From: an uncultured Draconibacterium sp.
GTDB taxonomy: Bacteria > Bacteroidota > Bacteroidia > Bacteroidales > Prolixibacteraceae
Direction of reading: 5' to 3'
NCBI RefSeq assembly: GCF_913060805.1
Contig: NZ_CAJXTC010000010.1
Span: 78,797 to 142,796, forward strand
DNA length: 64,000 bases
In this document: positions 34,652 to 43,267 of the stretch, piece after piece
Position numbering within the stretch: the first letter of the stretch is position 1
Layout of the letters: the number at the start of each line of letters is the position of its first letter
The notes under the pieces: generated by a model
Database searches by the model: none
What the model saw: the letters and a program-made list of their open reading frames with translations, nothing else
What the model was told of the DNA's origin: nothing
Program-made: the position numbers and the translations under genes

Positions 34652-36085
34652 ATGAAATTTTTACAAAGCGTATTTTTTATTGGTTTGGCATTGCTCGTTT
34701 TTGCCTGTCAGAATAAAAAAGAGGAAGTGTTCGATTATCAAAATTATTTATCTCAGGGAAAATTCAAAGAAGCTGAAATCAGGTTGAATGAGCTAATTTC
34801 TGATGATCCGCAGAACGAACAATTAGCTATTCAGCTGGAAACCATCCACCGTTTACGAAAGGAGTTTCCTTATACTCGGGCTGATGTAAAAGAACAGTTG
34901 AGCGAATACTTCCCGGATTTAACAGACGATGACCTGAACCAATGGGAAAATGCCAGGCAGCTGGAGATGCGTGTTATCGATGGTGAGAAGCGTTATTTTT
35001 CAAGGTCGGTCAGTAATTTCTTTCGTTTAAACGAAGCTGCCGGAAAGATTAAAGAAGAGAAAAATGGGAAAGCCTACGATGGTGTTGAAGATTTTCAGCA
35101 GACCGTTATTCCACAGTGGTTTGAAAAACCAATTGAGCCACGAAATCCTTTTGTTCCGCAACGCATAAAAGTAGATTATACAATTACGCTGGACGCCAAT
35201 GCAGTGCCGGCAGGCGAACTGGTAAAATGCTGGTTACCTTATCCGCGAACCGGGTCGCAACGTTTGCCTAGGGTCGAATTTTTGGAAGCCAGTCAGGAGG
35301 AATATATCATTGCTCCGAACGAAACCATGCAACGCACCGTGTATATGGAGAAAAAAGCGGTGCAAGATGAGGCGACGGTTTTTCAAATCTCCTATGTTTT
35401 TGAAACTGCTGCACAGTGGTTCGATATAAAACCAGAAGATGTTCAGGGATACGATAAAAACTCGGAGCTATATAAAAAATATACTGCCGAGCGTTTGCCA
35501 CACATTGTGTTTAACGATCAGATAAAATCATTAGCTAAAAATATTGTTGGCGACGAAAAAAATCCGGTAAAACAAGTAGAGCTCCTGTATTATTGGATCA
35601 ACGATAATATCCCGTGGGCCGGAGCACTCGAATATTCGGTTATGCCTTGCATTCCGTGTTATGTGCTCGAAAATATGCACGGCGATTGTGGTATGCAAAC
35701 CTTTTTGTTTTTGAGTATGGCTCGCAGCCTCGGAATTCCGTGTAAATGGCAAAGTGGCTGGTATTTGTTGCCGCAAACCAAAAACCTGCACGATTGGGCC
35801 GAGGTGTATTACGAAGGCGTTGGTTGGGTGCCGGTTGATCCGTCGTTTAAGCTAATCGATTCGGAAGACAAGCGCATTAAAGAGTTTTACCTGAACGGAC
35901 TGGATTGTTACCGCTTGGTGGTAAACGATGATTTTGCCCGTGAACTGGTTCCACCTAAAAAGTATTATCGAAGCGAACCTTTTGATTTTCAGAGAGGAGA
36001 GCTGGAATGGGAGGGTGGTAACTTGTATTTCGATACATGGGATTATCATCTCGATTTTGAATATTTGCCGGCTACCGAAAACTAA
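34652..36085 (+). CDS. Transglutaminase-like lipoprotein
   Basis: 477 residues with a lipobox (ALLVFAC). The C-terminal half is a transglutaminase/cysteine protease fold with the triad Cys346 (MHGDCGMQTF), His380 (LHDWAEVYY) and Asp396 (PVDPSF). The N-terminal part is helical and TPR-like. The gene is 14 bp behind the regulator and thus co-transcribed. In bacteria such enzymes are mostly amidases or peptidases; here the setting suggests cleavage or transfer on peptide stems of peptidoglycan in the periplasm. That role is inference. Confidence 0.82.
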   Translation: MKFLQSVFFIGLALLVFACQNKKEEVFDYQNYLSQGKFKEAEIRLNELISDDPQNEQLAIQLETIHRLRKEFPYTRADVKEQLSEYFPDLTDDDLNQWENARQLEMRVIDGEKRYFSRSVSNFFRLNEAAGKIKEEKNGKAYDGVEDFQQTVIPQWFEKPIEPRNPFVPQRIKVDYTITLDANAVPAGELVKCWLPYPRTGSQRLPRVEFLEASQEEYIIAPNETMQRTVYMEKKAVQDEATVFQISYVFETAAQWFDIKPEDVQGYDKNSELYKKYTAERLPHIVFNDQIKSLAKNIVGDEKNPVKQVELLYYWINDNIPWAGALEYSVMPCIPCYVLENMHGDCGMQTFLFLSMARSLGIPCKWQSGWYLLPQTKNLHDWAEVYYEGVGWVPVDPSFKLIDSEDKRIKEFYLNGLDCYRLVVNDDFARELVPPKKYYRSEPFDFQRGELEWEGGNLYFDTWDYHLDFEYLPATEN

Positions 36086-36120
36086 TCGTATCTAGATGTT
36101 AAGGATGAATTTTTCATAGA

Positions 36121-36141
36121 GTGATTCTCCGGAAAAATCAC
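36121..36141 (+). terminator. Weak hairpin after the transglutaminase gene
   Basis: GTGATT/AATCAC stem around CTCCGGAAA, followed by CTTTAAAATTT. It separates the first two units of the salvage block; low thermodynamic weight. Confidence 0.3.
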
Positions 36142-36150
36142 TTTAAAATT

Positions 36151-36173
36151 TATATTTGTAATATGTAATACAA
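36151..36173 (+). promoter_or_regulatory. Promoter and operator site 2 (endopeptidase-epimerase unit)
   Basis: TATATTTG (36151-36158) fits the -7 consensus and overlaps the 18-bp site TTGTAATATGTAATACAA (36156-36173). The same geometry is seen at site 1. Confidence 0.75.
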
Positions 36174-36186
36174 ATCTTGTAAGGCA

Positions 36187-37374
36187 ATGAAATTTACTCA
36201 CATTATTTTTCTATTCTTTTTGGTTATGGCATCTTGTACGCAACAGCAACAATCATCTGATATTGAACAACAAGTTGATCAATTGATTGATCAGCAAATT
36301 AAAGACAAACGCGTAGAATACTGTAAGGTAAGTGTTTCTGTAAATGATGGCAAGACGGCAATAACCGGAGCTACTGTTTCTAAAGCGACCTTTGAATCGT
36401 TGGAATCGTTTGCATCGGAAAACGGATGTGATTTTTCTGTTGACCTGTTGCCTGATGAGACTTTTAGCGAAAATCCATGGGCAGTGGTTACTATTTCGGT
36501 TTGTAATATCCGGAGTAACGCAAGGCATTCTGCCGAAATGTTAACGCAGTCGATTATGGGTACTCCTGTTAAGGTTTACCGCAAAGAGGATGGCTGGTAT
36601 TTAGTTCAAACGCCCGACCGTTATTTTGGCTGGGTTGATGGCGCAGGAATTGCTCTGAAAAGCAATGAGGAAATGGCTGAATGGAAAACATTTAAGAAAG
36701 TACTTTACAAAAATCAATATGGATTTGCTTATGCTGAAGCGGATGCGAAATCAAACATTGCAACCGATCTGGTATTAGATAACTTATTAAGTGTGGTGGA
36801 TGAAACAGCTGGATTTTATAAAACAGTTTTGGCCGACGGTCGTGAAGCTTTTGTGAAAAAGGATGAATGTATGGGCCTTGATAAATGGTACAATAAAAGT
36901 GTTGTCGCAAATGACGTGCTGGCAACCGCCGAAAAATTTATGGGCGTTCCCTATTTGTGGGGAGGTACTTCGGCAAAAATGGTCGATTGCAGTGGTTTTG
37001 TAAAATCGGCTTATTACAATCATGGAGTAATTTTGCAACGCGATGCATCGCAGCAAACATTATACGGAGAGCTGGTTGACACCGAAAACGGATACGATAC
37101 CTTAGAAGCCGGCGACCTCGTGTTTTTTGGACGAAAAGCAACTGCTGATCAACGCGAAAGAGTAACACATGTTGGGTTGTGTTTAGGCGATCAGGAGTTT
37201 ATTCATGCATCGGGAAAAGTGCGTGTAAACAGCTTGAACCGCGACAGTGAAAAATATACCGAACATTACGAAAAAGGTTTTGTACGTGCCCGCCGTATTA
37301 TCGATAACGTTGATGGCGACGGAATTGAGTGGGTGGTTGACAACGCGTTTTTCAAACAGGTTTTACCTGAATAA
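36187..37374 (+). CDS. NlpC/P60 (C40) endopeptidase lipoprotein with SH3 domains
   Basis: 395 residues with a lipobox (LFFLVMASC). An N-terminal helical part and SH3-like domains (VCNIRSNARHSAEMLTQSIMGTPVKVYRKEDGWYLVQTPDRYFGWVDG and a second copy) precede the catalytic domain with Cys268 (MVDCSGFVKSAYYNHG), His328 (VTHVGLCLG) and His340 (FIHASG). This is the layout of YkfC-like gamma-D-glutamyl-L-diamino acid endopeptidases, which cut muropeptide stems and release L-Ala-D-Glu. The epimerase encoded 18 bp downstream would use exactly that dipeptide, which strengthens the call. Confidence 0.9.
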   Translation: MKFTHIIFLFFLVMASCTQQQQSSDIEQQVDQLIDQQIKDKRVEYCKVSVSVNDGKTAITGATVSKATFESLESFASENGCDFSVDLLPDETFSENPWAVVTISVCNIRSNARHSAEMLTQSIMGTPVKVYRKEDGWYLVQTPDRYFGWVDGAGIALKSNEEMAEWKTFKKVLYKNQYGFAYAEADAKSNIATDLVLDNLLSVVDETAGFYKTVLADGREAFVKKDECMGLDKWYNKSVVANDVLATAEKFMGVPYLWGGTSAKMVDCSGFVKSAYYNHGVILQRDASQQTLYGELVDTENGYDTLEAGDLVFFGRKATADQRERVTHVGLCLGDQEFIHASGKVRVNSLNRDSEKYTEHYEKGFVRARRIIDNVDGDGIEWVVDNAFFKQVLPE

Positions 37375-37392
37375 CATCAAGAATCAGAAGAC

Positions 37393-38412
37393 ATGGAATT
37401 ACGTTTTAAACCTTTTGAACTTCAGTTAAAACATACTTTTACGCTGGCAACCAGCTCGCGCACAACCACGCCGGTAATGTTGGTTGAGCTGGAACACGAC
37501 GGACTGATTGGATACGGAGAAGCATCGATGCCGCCGTATTTGGGCGAATCGCACGAAACGGTTAGCCGCTTTCTGAAAAAAGTGGACTTGTCGGGTTTTA
37601 GAGATCCGTTCCGTATGGATGAAATTCTGGAATATGTGGATCAGCTGGAGTCGGGAAACCGCGCAGCAAAAGCTTGTATTGATATTGCATTGCACGATTT
37701 GGTCGGTAAAATTCTGGGGCAGCCCTGGTATAAAATCTGGGGATTAAAACCTGAAAATACGCCTTACACAACCTACACTATCGGTATTGACACGCGCGAG
37801 GTGGTAATTGAAAAAACCAAAGAGGCCGCTGAGTTCAAAATGCTAAAGGTTAAAATGGGGCGCGATAACGACAAAGAGCTGATTGAAACGATTCGATCGG
37901 TTACCGATGTGCCTTTGTGTGTGGATGTAAACCAGGGGTGGAAAGACAAACATGAAGCTTTGGAGATGATACACTGGATGGATGAAAAGGGGATCGTTTT
38001 TGTGGAGCAGCCCATGCCTAAAGAGCAGCTGGATGATATGGCCTGGCTAACGGCACACAGTCCGCTGCCAACTATTGCCGACGAAGCTTTTCAGCGCATT
38101 CACGATATTCCGAAATTTAAAGATGTGTATTCAGGAATAAATATTAAGCTGATGAAAAGCACCGGTATGCGCGAGGCAAAGAAAATGATTGATGTAGCGC
38201 GTGCTCTCGATATGAAGGTTATGATCGGGTGTATGACCGAAACATCGTGCGCTATTTCAGCAGCTTCGCAGTTATCGCCACTTTGCGATTGGGCCGACCT
38301 TGACGGCGCACTGCTAATTACCAACGATGTTTTTGATGGCGTGAAGGTGATTGATGGGAAAGTTACCTTGTTCGACCTTCCCGGAATTGGCGTTGTAAAG
38401 CGCTACCTCTAA
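37393..38412 (+). CDS. L-Ala-D/L-Glu-type dipeptide epimerase
   Basis: 339 residues of the enolase superfamily with KMLKVKMGRDND (catalytic Lys pair, about residue 153), CVDVNQGW (metal Asp), FVEQPMPKEQ (metal Glu), IADEAFQ (metal Asp) and INIKLMKSTGM (second Lys). It turns L-Ala-D-Glu from peptidoglycan into L-Ala-L-Glu, which ordinary peptidases can split. Shares only modest similarity with the other epimerase at 13640. It is the last gene of its unit; a hairpin and the convergent murQ follow. Confidence 0.9.
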   Translation: MELRFKPFELQLKHTFTLATSSRTTTPVMLVELEHDGLIGYGEASMPPYLGESHETVSRFLKKVDLSGFRDPFRMDEILEYVDQLESGNRAAKACIDIALHDLVGKILGQPWYKIWGLKPENTPYTTYTIGIDTREVVIEKTKEAAEFKMLKVKMGRDNDKELIETIRSVTDVPLCVDVNQGWKDKHEALEMIHWMDEKGIVFVEQPMPKEQLDDMAWLTAHSPLPTIADEAFQRIHDIPKFKDVYSGINIKLMKSTGMREAKKMIDVARALDMKVMIGCMTETSCAISAASQLSPLCDWADLDGALLITNDVFDGVKVIDGKVTLFDLPGIGVVKRYL

Positions 38413-38431
38413 TTATCTGCATAAAAAAAAA

Positions 38432-38475
38432 AGAACCGAAAAAACTGATGACTCAGTTCTGTTCGATTCTTTATC
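38432..38475. terminator. Bidirectional terminator between epimerase and murQ
   Basis: AACTGA-TGAC-TCAGTT stem extended by AGAACCGAA/TTCGATTCT with mismatches, with A- and T-rich flanks on both sides, between convergent genes. Confidence 0.45.
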
Positions 38476-38498
38476 TTTCGCATAAACTTTAATCTGTC

Positions 38499-39320
38499 CT
38501 AAACAGATTGCTGTCCTTTTTTCTTGTAATTATCGAGTACGGCCCGAACTGATCCGTGTAAAAGAAGCAGGCGTTTAGCTTCTTCAAACTCAATGGCCAG
38601 TTCGTCAACGATCATTTTCGATCCACGTTCAACCAGCTTTTTGTTGGTGAGCTGCATGTCGACCATTTTGTTGCCTTTTACGCGCCCCAGTTTTATCATC
38701 AGCGAAGTTGTGATCATATTCAGCACCATTTTCTGCGCAGTTCCGGCTTTCATTCGTGTACTTCCGGTTACAAACTCGGGGCCTACAATCGGTTCGATGG
38801 CGATTTTTGCCACTTTGGCAATTTCCGAATCAGGATTACAGGTGATGCAAGCGGTAAGCAATCCGTTGTTATTGCCATCTTGCAAAGCACCAATAACGTA
38901 AGGTGTACCTCCCGAAGCTGCAATTCCAACAATAGTATCGCGATCATTCACCTGAAACTTCTGCAGGTCTTCCCAACCTCCGTGAATATTGTCTTCTGCG
39001 GCTTCAACAGCTTTGCGAATGGCACGGTCGCCACCGGCAATAAGGCCAATTACAACGCCATCGGGCATGCCATAAGTTGGCGGAATTTCCGATGCGTCCA
39101 AAATACCCAGTCGTCCGCTGGTGCCTGCGCCCAAATAAAACAAACGACCGCCTGCTTTAATGCGGTCAACCAGTTGGGTGACTAATTTTTCTATCTGTGG
39201 AATTTCTTTTTGTACGGCAACATGAATTTTTGCATCCTCGTTGTTAATTCCGGTTAACAGCTCTTCAACTGTCATCTGGTCGAGGTTGTCGTATAAAGAT
39301 GATGATTCTGTGACCCTCAT
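38499..39320 (-). CDS. murQ: N-acetylmuramic acid 6-phosphate etherase
   Basis: 273 residues, slightly shorter than E. coli MurQ. It splits MurNAc-6-P into GlcNAc-6-P and D-lactate. SIS-domain features: FYLGAGTSGRLGILDASEIPPTYGMP, whose Glu is the known catalytic residue, GLIAGGDRAIRKAVEAAEDN, and the later VTGSTRMKAGTAQKMVLNMITTSLMIKLG. It is 4 bp behind the kinase that should supply its substrate. With that kinase it forms a unit divergent from the amidase operon. Confidence 0.96.
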   Translation of the reverse strand: MRVTESSSLYDNLDQMTVEELLTGINNEDAKIHVAVQKEIPQIEKLVTQLVDRIKAGGRLFYLGAGTSGRLGILDASEIPPTYGMPDGVVIGLIAGGDRAIRKAVEAAEDNIHGGWEDLQKFQVNDRDTIVGIAASGGTPYVIGALQDGNNNGLLTACITCNPDSEIAKVAKIAIEPIVGPEFVTGSTRMKAGTAQKMVLNMITTSLMIKLGRVKGNKMVDMQLTNKKLVERGSKMIVDELAIEFEEAKRLLLLHGSVRAVLDNYKKKGQQSV

Positions 39321-39324
39321 TTTC

Positions 39325-40161
39325 TTATAAATTGTAATGAAACTTTTTAAGTCCGTTTATAGGTTTATCAATAATATTTCCGATCTCAATTTTTCTATTG
39401 AATGCGACTTCCTTAAGTAAATCTGAATAGTGGTACGCAATCGAACCCACAAAGTTTACCGTGTAGTTTTGGTAGTCGTTATAGCGCTCAATGTTCCGGA
39501 AAAAGAAATCGGTAAAACTTCTTTTTATCAGGTTCTGAACGTAAATATGATTTCTGTTTTTGTTCAAAAATTCTGAAAATTTGGCCAGGTAGCGACTCGG
39601 GTATTCTTCGCGATAAACAGAGTTTAAAACATCCGCCATTTCAAGGTGCAGTTCGCTTTCCATTTTTTGTTTCAGGTCTTCGGGAACGGCACGTTTAAAA
39701 TAGTCGTTCATCAAAAGTTTGCCCAAATAAGCACCACTTCCTTCGTCGCCCAAAATGAAACCAAGCGTAGGAACTTTATCTACAATTTCGGAGCCATTGT
39801 AAAGGCACGAATTGGTGCCGGTACCCAGTATACAGGCAATTCCCGATGATTTCCCAAGTAACGCACGTGCGGCACCTAAAATATCGTCTTCAACAGCTAT
39901 CGACGCTTTGGGAAATACCTTTTTCAAAGCATCCGAAACAACGTGGTCGGTTTTGCCTTTTATACATCCCGCACCATAAAAATATACTTCGCTTACCTCT
40001 TCTTTTTGGTCGTTTGTGAATGTGTTTGAGAGAGTTGCAAAAATTTCTTCTGTTTGCTGGAAAAAGGGATTGATCCCGTTAGTGTTGATAATGAATTCTT
40101 TTTCAGGACTCATAAACAACCAATCGGTTTTTGATGAGCCACTGTCTGCTATTACAATCAT
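39325..40161 (-). CDS. BadF/BcrA-type amino-sugar kinase (GlcNAc or MurNAc kinase)
   Basis: 278 residues of the BadF/BadG/NAGK ATPase family: phosphate-1 loop IVIADSGSSKTDWLF at the N-terminus, ALLGKSSGIACILGTGTNSCLYNG (adenosine/phosphate-2) and LGFILGDEGSGAYLGKLLMNDYFKR. It phosphorylates an N-acetylated amino sugar. Because the next gene is murQ, MurNAc is the best substrate, as in the MurK kinases of the same family, which accept MurNAc and GlcNAc. No anhydro-MurNAc kinase (AnmK) is seen in this window. The substrate is inference from context. Confidence 0.85.
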   Translation of the reverse strand: MIVIADSGSSKTDWLFMSPEKEFIINTNGINPFFQQTEEIFATLSNTFTNDQKEEVSEVYFYGAGCIKGKTDHVVSDALKKVFPKASIAVEDDILGAARALLGKSSGIACILGTGTNSCLYNGSEIVDKVPTLGFILGDEGSGAYLGKLLMNDYFKRAVPEDLKQKMESELHLEMADVLNSVYREEYPSRYLAKFSEFLNKNRNHIYVQNLIKRSFTDFFFRNIERYNDYQNYTVNFVGSIAYHYSDLLKEVAFNRKIEIGNIIDKPINGLKKFHYNL

Positions 40162-40199
40162 TCTGATACTATTGGTTTATTTTCAGAAATTTCCTATCG

Positions 40200-40257
40200 C
40201 AAATGTACAAAATCTTTTCTGATTTGTAATATGTAATACAAATTTTGTCTACATTTG
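40200..40257. promoter_or_regulatory. Divergent promoters with shared operator site 3
   Basis: The 18-bp site TTGTAATATGTAATACAA (40224-40241) is identical to site 2. To its left, minus-strand TACATTTG (40207-40200) is the -7 element for the kinase-murQ unit. To its right TACATTTG (40250-40257) is the -7 for the amidase operon. The operator thus lies in the upstream promoter half of both units and could control both. Confidence 0.75.
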
Positions 40258-40282
40258 TTGCCATAATCTTAGTCGGAAACCT

Positions 40283-43255
40283 ATGAAGAATTTAAACCTG
40301 ACTAAATCAAGAATCCTTAAAGTAAGCAAGAAAATGGCAAAATTCCTGTTTTTCTTGTTCATAATTCTCCTTTCTACTTCTGTAAGTGCTCAGGAAAAAG
40401 AATCGCTGAAAGAGCAGTTGAACAAAGTGCTGAAGCAAAAAAGCAGTTCCGCATTTTATATGGGTAACGAAAATTACCTGAACGGAAAAAGGGTGGCGCT
40501 TGATACTGCATACTTTTCACCGGGCAACGACACCTTGTATCTCTATTTTAATAAGGCGCTTGCCGAAATGCCTTTTAGGGAAAACAGTTTGTCGATTGTT
40601 CGCGACTCTATTCGGAATGTATTGCCCGATTCGTTAAAAGAAATCCCTTTGAAAATTTGGGCCAATCAGTTGACATTAGAAGATTTGGTACCAAATTATT
40701 ACAGAAACGAAATTTCAGTTGATAAAAACAGATTAACACCTGCAAAACGAGATAGAAGAAATGTAGTTCAAAAGTTGCGCCCTTTTGAAATTTCAGAGGG
40801 GCTTGACGGAGCAAATATAGCAATGTGGAACAGTCACGGCTGGTACTACGAACCTGCCCGCGACCGTTGGGAATGGCAGCGAGCACGTTTGTTTACTAAC
40901 CTCGAAGATATTTCGCCAAGTTCGTTTGTAATCCCGTTTATTATACCGATGCTGGAAAATGCCGGAGCCAATGTTTTTAATGCACGTGAGCGTGACTGGC
41001 AGATTCACGAGGTAGTTGTTGATAACGATCGATCTACCGGGAAAAGCAAATTCAAAAAACCAAGAAAACGCAACGACGACGAAAAAGGATTTGTTTATTC
41101 TGAATTGATACAGGGAAACTCAAATCCTTTTCAGGAAGGAACTGCAGTAAGTTTCGAAAGCAGAAATAAATCAAATGTTGCCACCTATATTCCTGATTTC
41201 CCGGAGGCAGGAGAATACGGAGTTTATGTTTCGTATGCAAAAGGAGACGGGCCGGTAACTTATCGTGTAACACATTCGGGTGGTGTGACTGATTTTCTGG
41301 TTGATCAGCGAATGGGTTACGGAACCTGGATCTATCTCGACAAATTTTATTTCAATGCAGGAAAAGATAAGAAGGCAGCCAAAGTAGAGCTGATCGCTCC
41401 GGCAGGCGAGGGAAAAACATTTTCTGCCGATGCTGTGCGTTTTGGTGGCGGAATGGGAAATATTGTTCGCAATGGAAGACCTGGCGGACTTGCTCGTTTT
41501 TACGAAGGTGCCCGCTACAACCTCCAATATTCAGGTGCACCCGACACGCTGGTGTGGAATCTGTACAATGGTGAAGATGATTATAAAGACGATTATATGA
41601 GTCGTGGTGAATGGGTAGACTGGTTAATGGGAGCGCCTTTTGGTCCAACGAAAAACCGAATGGCACCTGGTTTGGAAATACCTATCGATCTGGCTTTTGC
41701 ATTTCATACCGACGCCGGAATTTTACCCGACAACCAGATTGTAGGAACACTGGGCATTTATTCAACCGATAGAGATACTTCTGTTTTTCCTGATGGACAA
41801 TCAAAATACGCCTCACGTGATTTGACGGATCTGATCCAATCGCAGATTGTAAGCGATATAAATGCCGTGTATAAAAGCAACTGGACGCGACGCGGAATGT
41901 GGAATTCGCAATACAGCGAAGCTTATCGTCCGCAGGTGCCAACAATGTTGCTCGAATTATTGTCGCACCAAAACCTGGAGGATGCCAAATATGTGTTGAA
42001 TCCACAATTTCGGTTTGATGTTTCGCGTGCCATTTATAAAGGAATGTTGCGCTTTATAACATCGCAAAATGGACAGGAGTATGTAGTTCAGCCTTTGCCT
42101 GTTGATCATTTAAATGCCCGCTTTGCTAACGGAAATAAAGTGAAATTGTCATGGAAACCGGTACTCGACGAATTGGAACCAACTGCGGTACCTGAAAAAT
42201 ATATGGTGTATAAACGAATTGGTGACAATGGTTTTGATAATGGAACACTTGTAACTGAGCCGGAAATTACGCTGACCGATCTGAAGCCCGGAAAAGTTTA
42301 TGGATTCAGAGTGACTGCTGTAAACGCTGGTGGCGAAAGTTTTCCGTCAGAAACTGTGGCGGTTGGAATTGCTGAAAACAGCAAAGGCGATGTGTTGATC
42401 GTAAATGGTTTTGATCGAATTGATGGTCCTGCTATTTTTGAAACCGATACGCTGGCGGGAGTTTTGCGTTTCCTCGATCATGGAGTGGCGTATGGATACG
42501 ATGTGTCGACTACCGGCGATCAGTACGATTTTGAGCGAAAATCTGTTTGGTTGGATGATGATAGCCCCGGTTTTGGAGCGAGTTATGCCGATCTGGAAAC
42601 AACCATTTTCAGAGGTAATACTTTCGATTTCTCGTTGGTTCACGGGAAAAGCCTGCTAGCCAATGGCTTTAGTTTTGTAACGTCGAGTGATGAAGCGGTA
42701 GAAGACGGTTTGACAGAACTTGAAAACTACAAGTTGGTTGATTTGCTTTATGGCGAAGAAAAACAAACATTATTACCCGGCAAGGATTCAACGGTACACA
42801 TCGAAATCTATTCTGAGAAAATGATAAATGCGCTTTCAGAATACGCTGAGAATGGTGGAAACATTTTTATGTCGGGAGCGTATGTGGGCACGGAAATTCC
42901 AAAAGATAAAACGCAAAAAGAACGAATCGGAAAGCTGTTTGGTTTTAAATGGCGAACAGATCACGCCGTAAAAAACGGACAATTTTATTCCGTGAATTCA
43001 AATAGTAACTTTACAGGAGCGTTTAACACTGATTACGTTTTGGATCAATACCCGGTTGAAGCGCCCGATGGAATTGAAGCGTTTAATGAAGATGCGAAAA
43101 CGATTTTCCGGTATGGCGAAAATGGAATCAGTGCAGGTGTTTATTACGAAAACAACTATAAATCGCTGGTGCTGGGATTTCCTTTTGAGAGTGTGAAAGA
43201 GCAGAATCAGCGTGATGCGTTAATGCGCGAAATATTGAAAATGTTAAATGATTAA
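40283..43255 (+). CDS. Secreted N-acetylmuramoyl-L-alanine amidase split by golvesin-like domain, with FN3
   Basis: 990 residues, signal peptide near residues 17-37 (FLFFLFIILLSTSVSAQ). The Amidase_3 fold is in two halves: the first with WNSHGWYYE (zinc His) and LFTNLEDISPSSFVIPFIIPMLENAGANV (zinc Glu), the second with AFAFHTDAG (zinc His) and TMLLELLSHQNLEDA (catalytic Glu). Between them, about residues 255-400, is a golvesin/xanthan-lyase-like beta-sandwich (FPEAGEYGVYVSYAKGDG, then YGTWIYLDKFYF). An FN3 domain (about 615-700) and a C-terminal Rossmann-like part follow. It should remove peptide stems from glycan strands outside the cytoplasm. First gene of the long operon. Confidence 0.82.
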   Translation: MKNLNLTKSRILKVSKKMAKFLFFLFIILLSTSVSAQEKESLKEQLNKVLKQKSSSAFYMGNENYLNGKRVALDTAYFSPGNDTLYLYFNKALAEMPFRENSLSIVRDSIRNVLPDSLKEIPLKIWANQLTLEDLVPNYYRNEISVDKNRLTPAKRDRRNVVQKLRPFEISEGLDGANIAMWNSHGWYYEPARDRWEWQRARLFTNLEDISPSSFVIPFIIPMLENAGANVFNARERDWQIHEVVVDNDRSTGKSKFKKPRKRNDDEKGFVYSELIQGNSNPFQEGTAVSFESRNKSNVATYIPDFPEAGEYGVYVSYAKGDGPVTYRVTHSGGVTDFLVDQRMGYGTWIYLDKFYFNAGKDKKAAKVELIAPAGEGKTFSADAVRFGGGMGNIVRNGRPGGLARFYEGARYNLQYSGAPDTLVWNLYNGEDDYKDDYMSRGEWVDWLMGAPFGPTKNRMAPGLEIPIDLAFAFHTDAGILPDNQIVGTLGIYSTDRDTSVFPDGQSKYASRDLTDLIQSQIVSDINAVYKSNWTRRGMWNSQYSEAYRPQVPTMLLELLSHQNLEDAKYVLNPQFRFDVSRAIYKGMLRFITSQNGQEYVVQPLPVDHLNARFANGNKVKLSWKPVLDELEPTAVPEKYMVYKRIGDNGFDNGTLVTEPEITLTDLKPGKVYGFRVTAVNAGGESFPSETVAVGIAENSKGDVLIVNGFDRIDGPAIFETDTLAGVLRFLDHGVAYGYDVSTTGDQYDFERKSVWLDDDSPGFGASYADLETTIFRGNTFDFSLVHGKSLLANGFSFVTSSDEAVEDGLTELENYKLVDLLYGEEKQTLLPGKDSTVHIEIYSEKMINALSEYAENGGNIFMSGAYVGTEIPKDKTQKERIGKLFGFKWRTDHAVKNGQFYSVNSNSNFTGAFNTDYVLDQYPVEAPDGIEAFNEDAKTIFRYGENGISAGVYYENNYKSLVLGFPFESVKEQNQRDALMREILKMLND

Positions 43256-43267
43256 GAGACTTAAATA

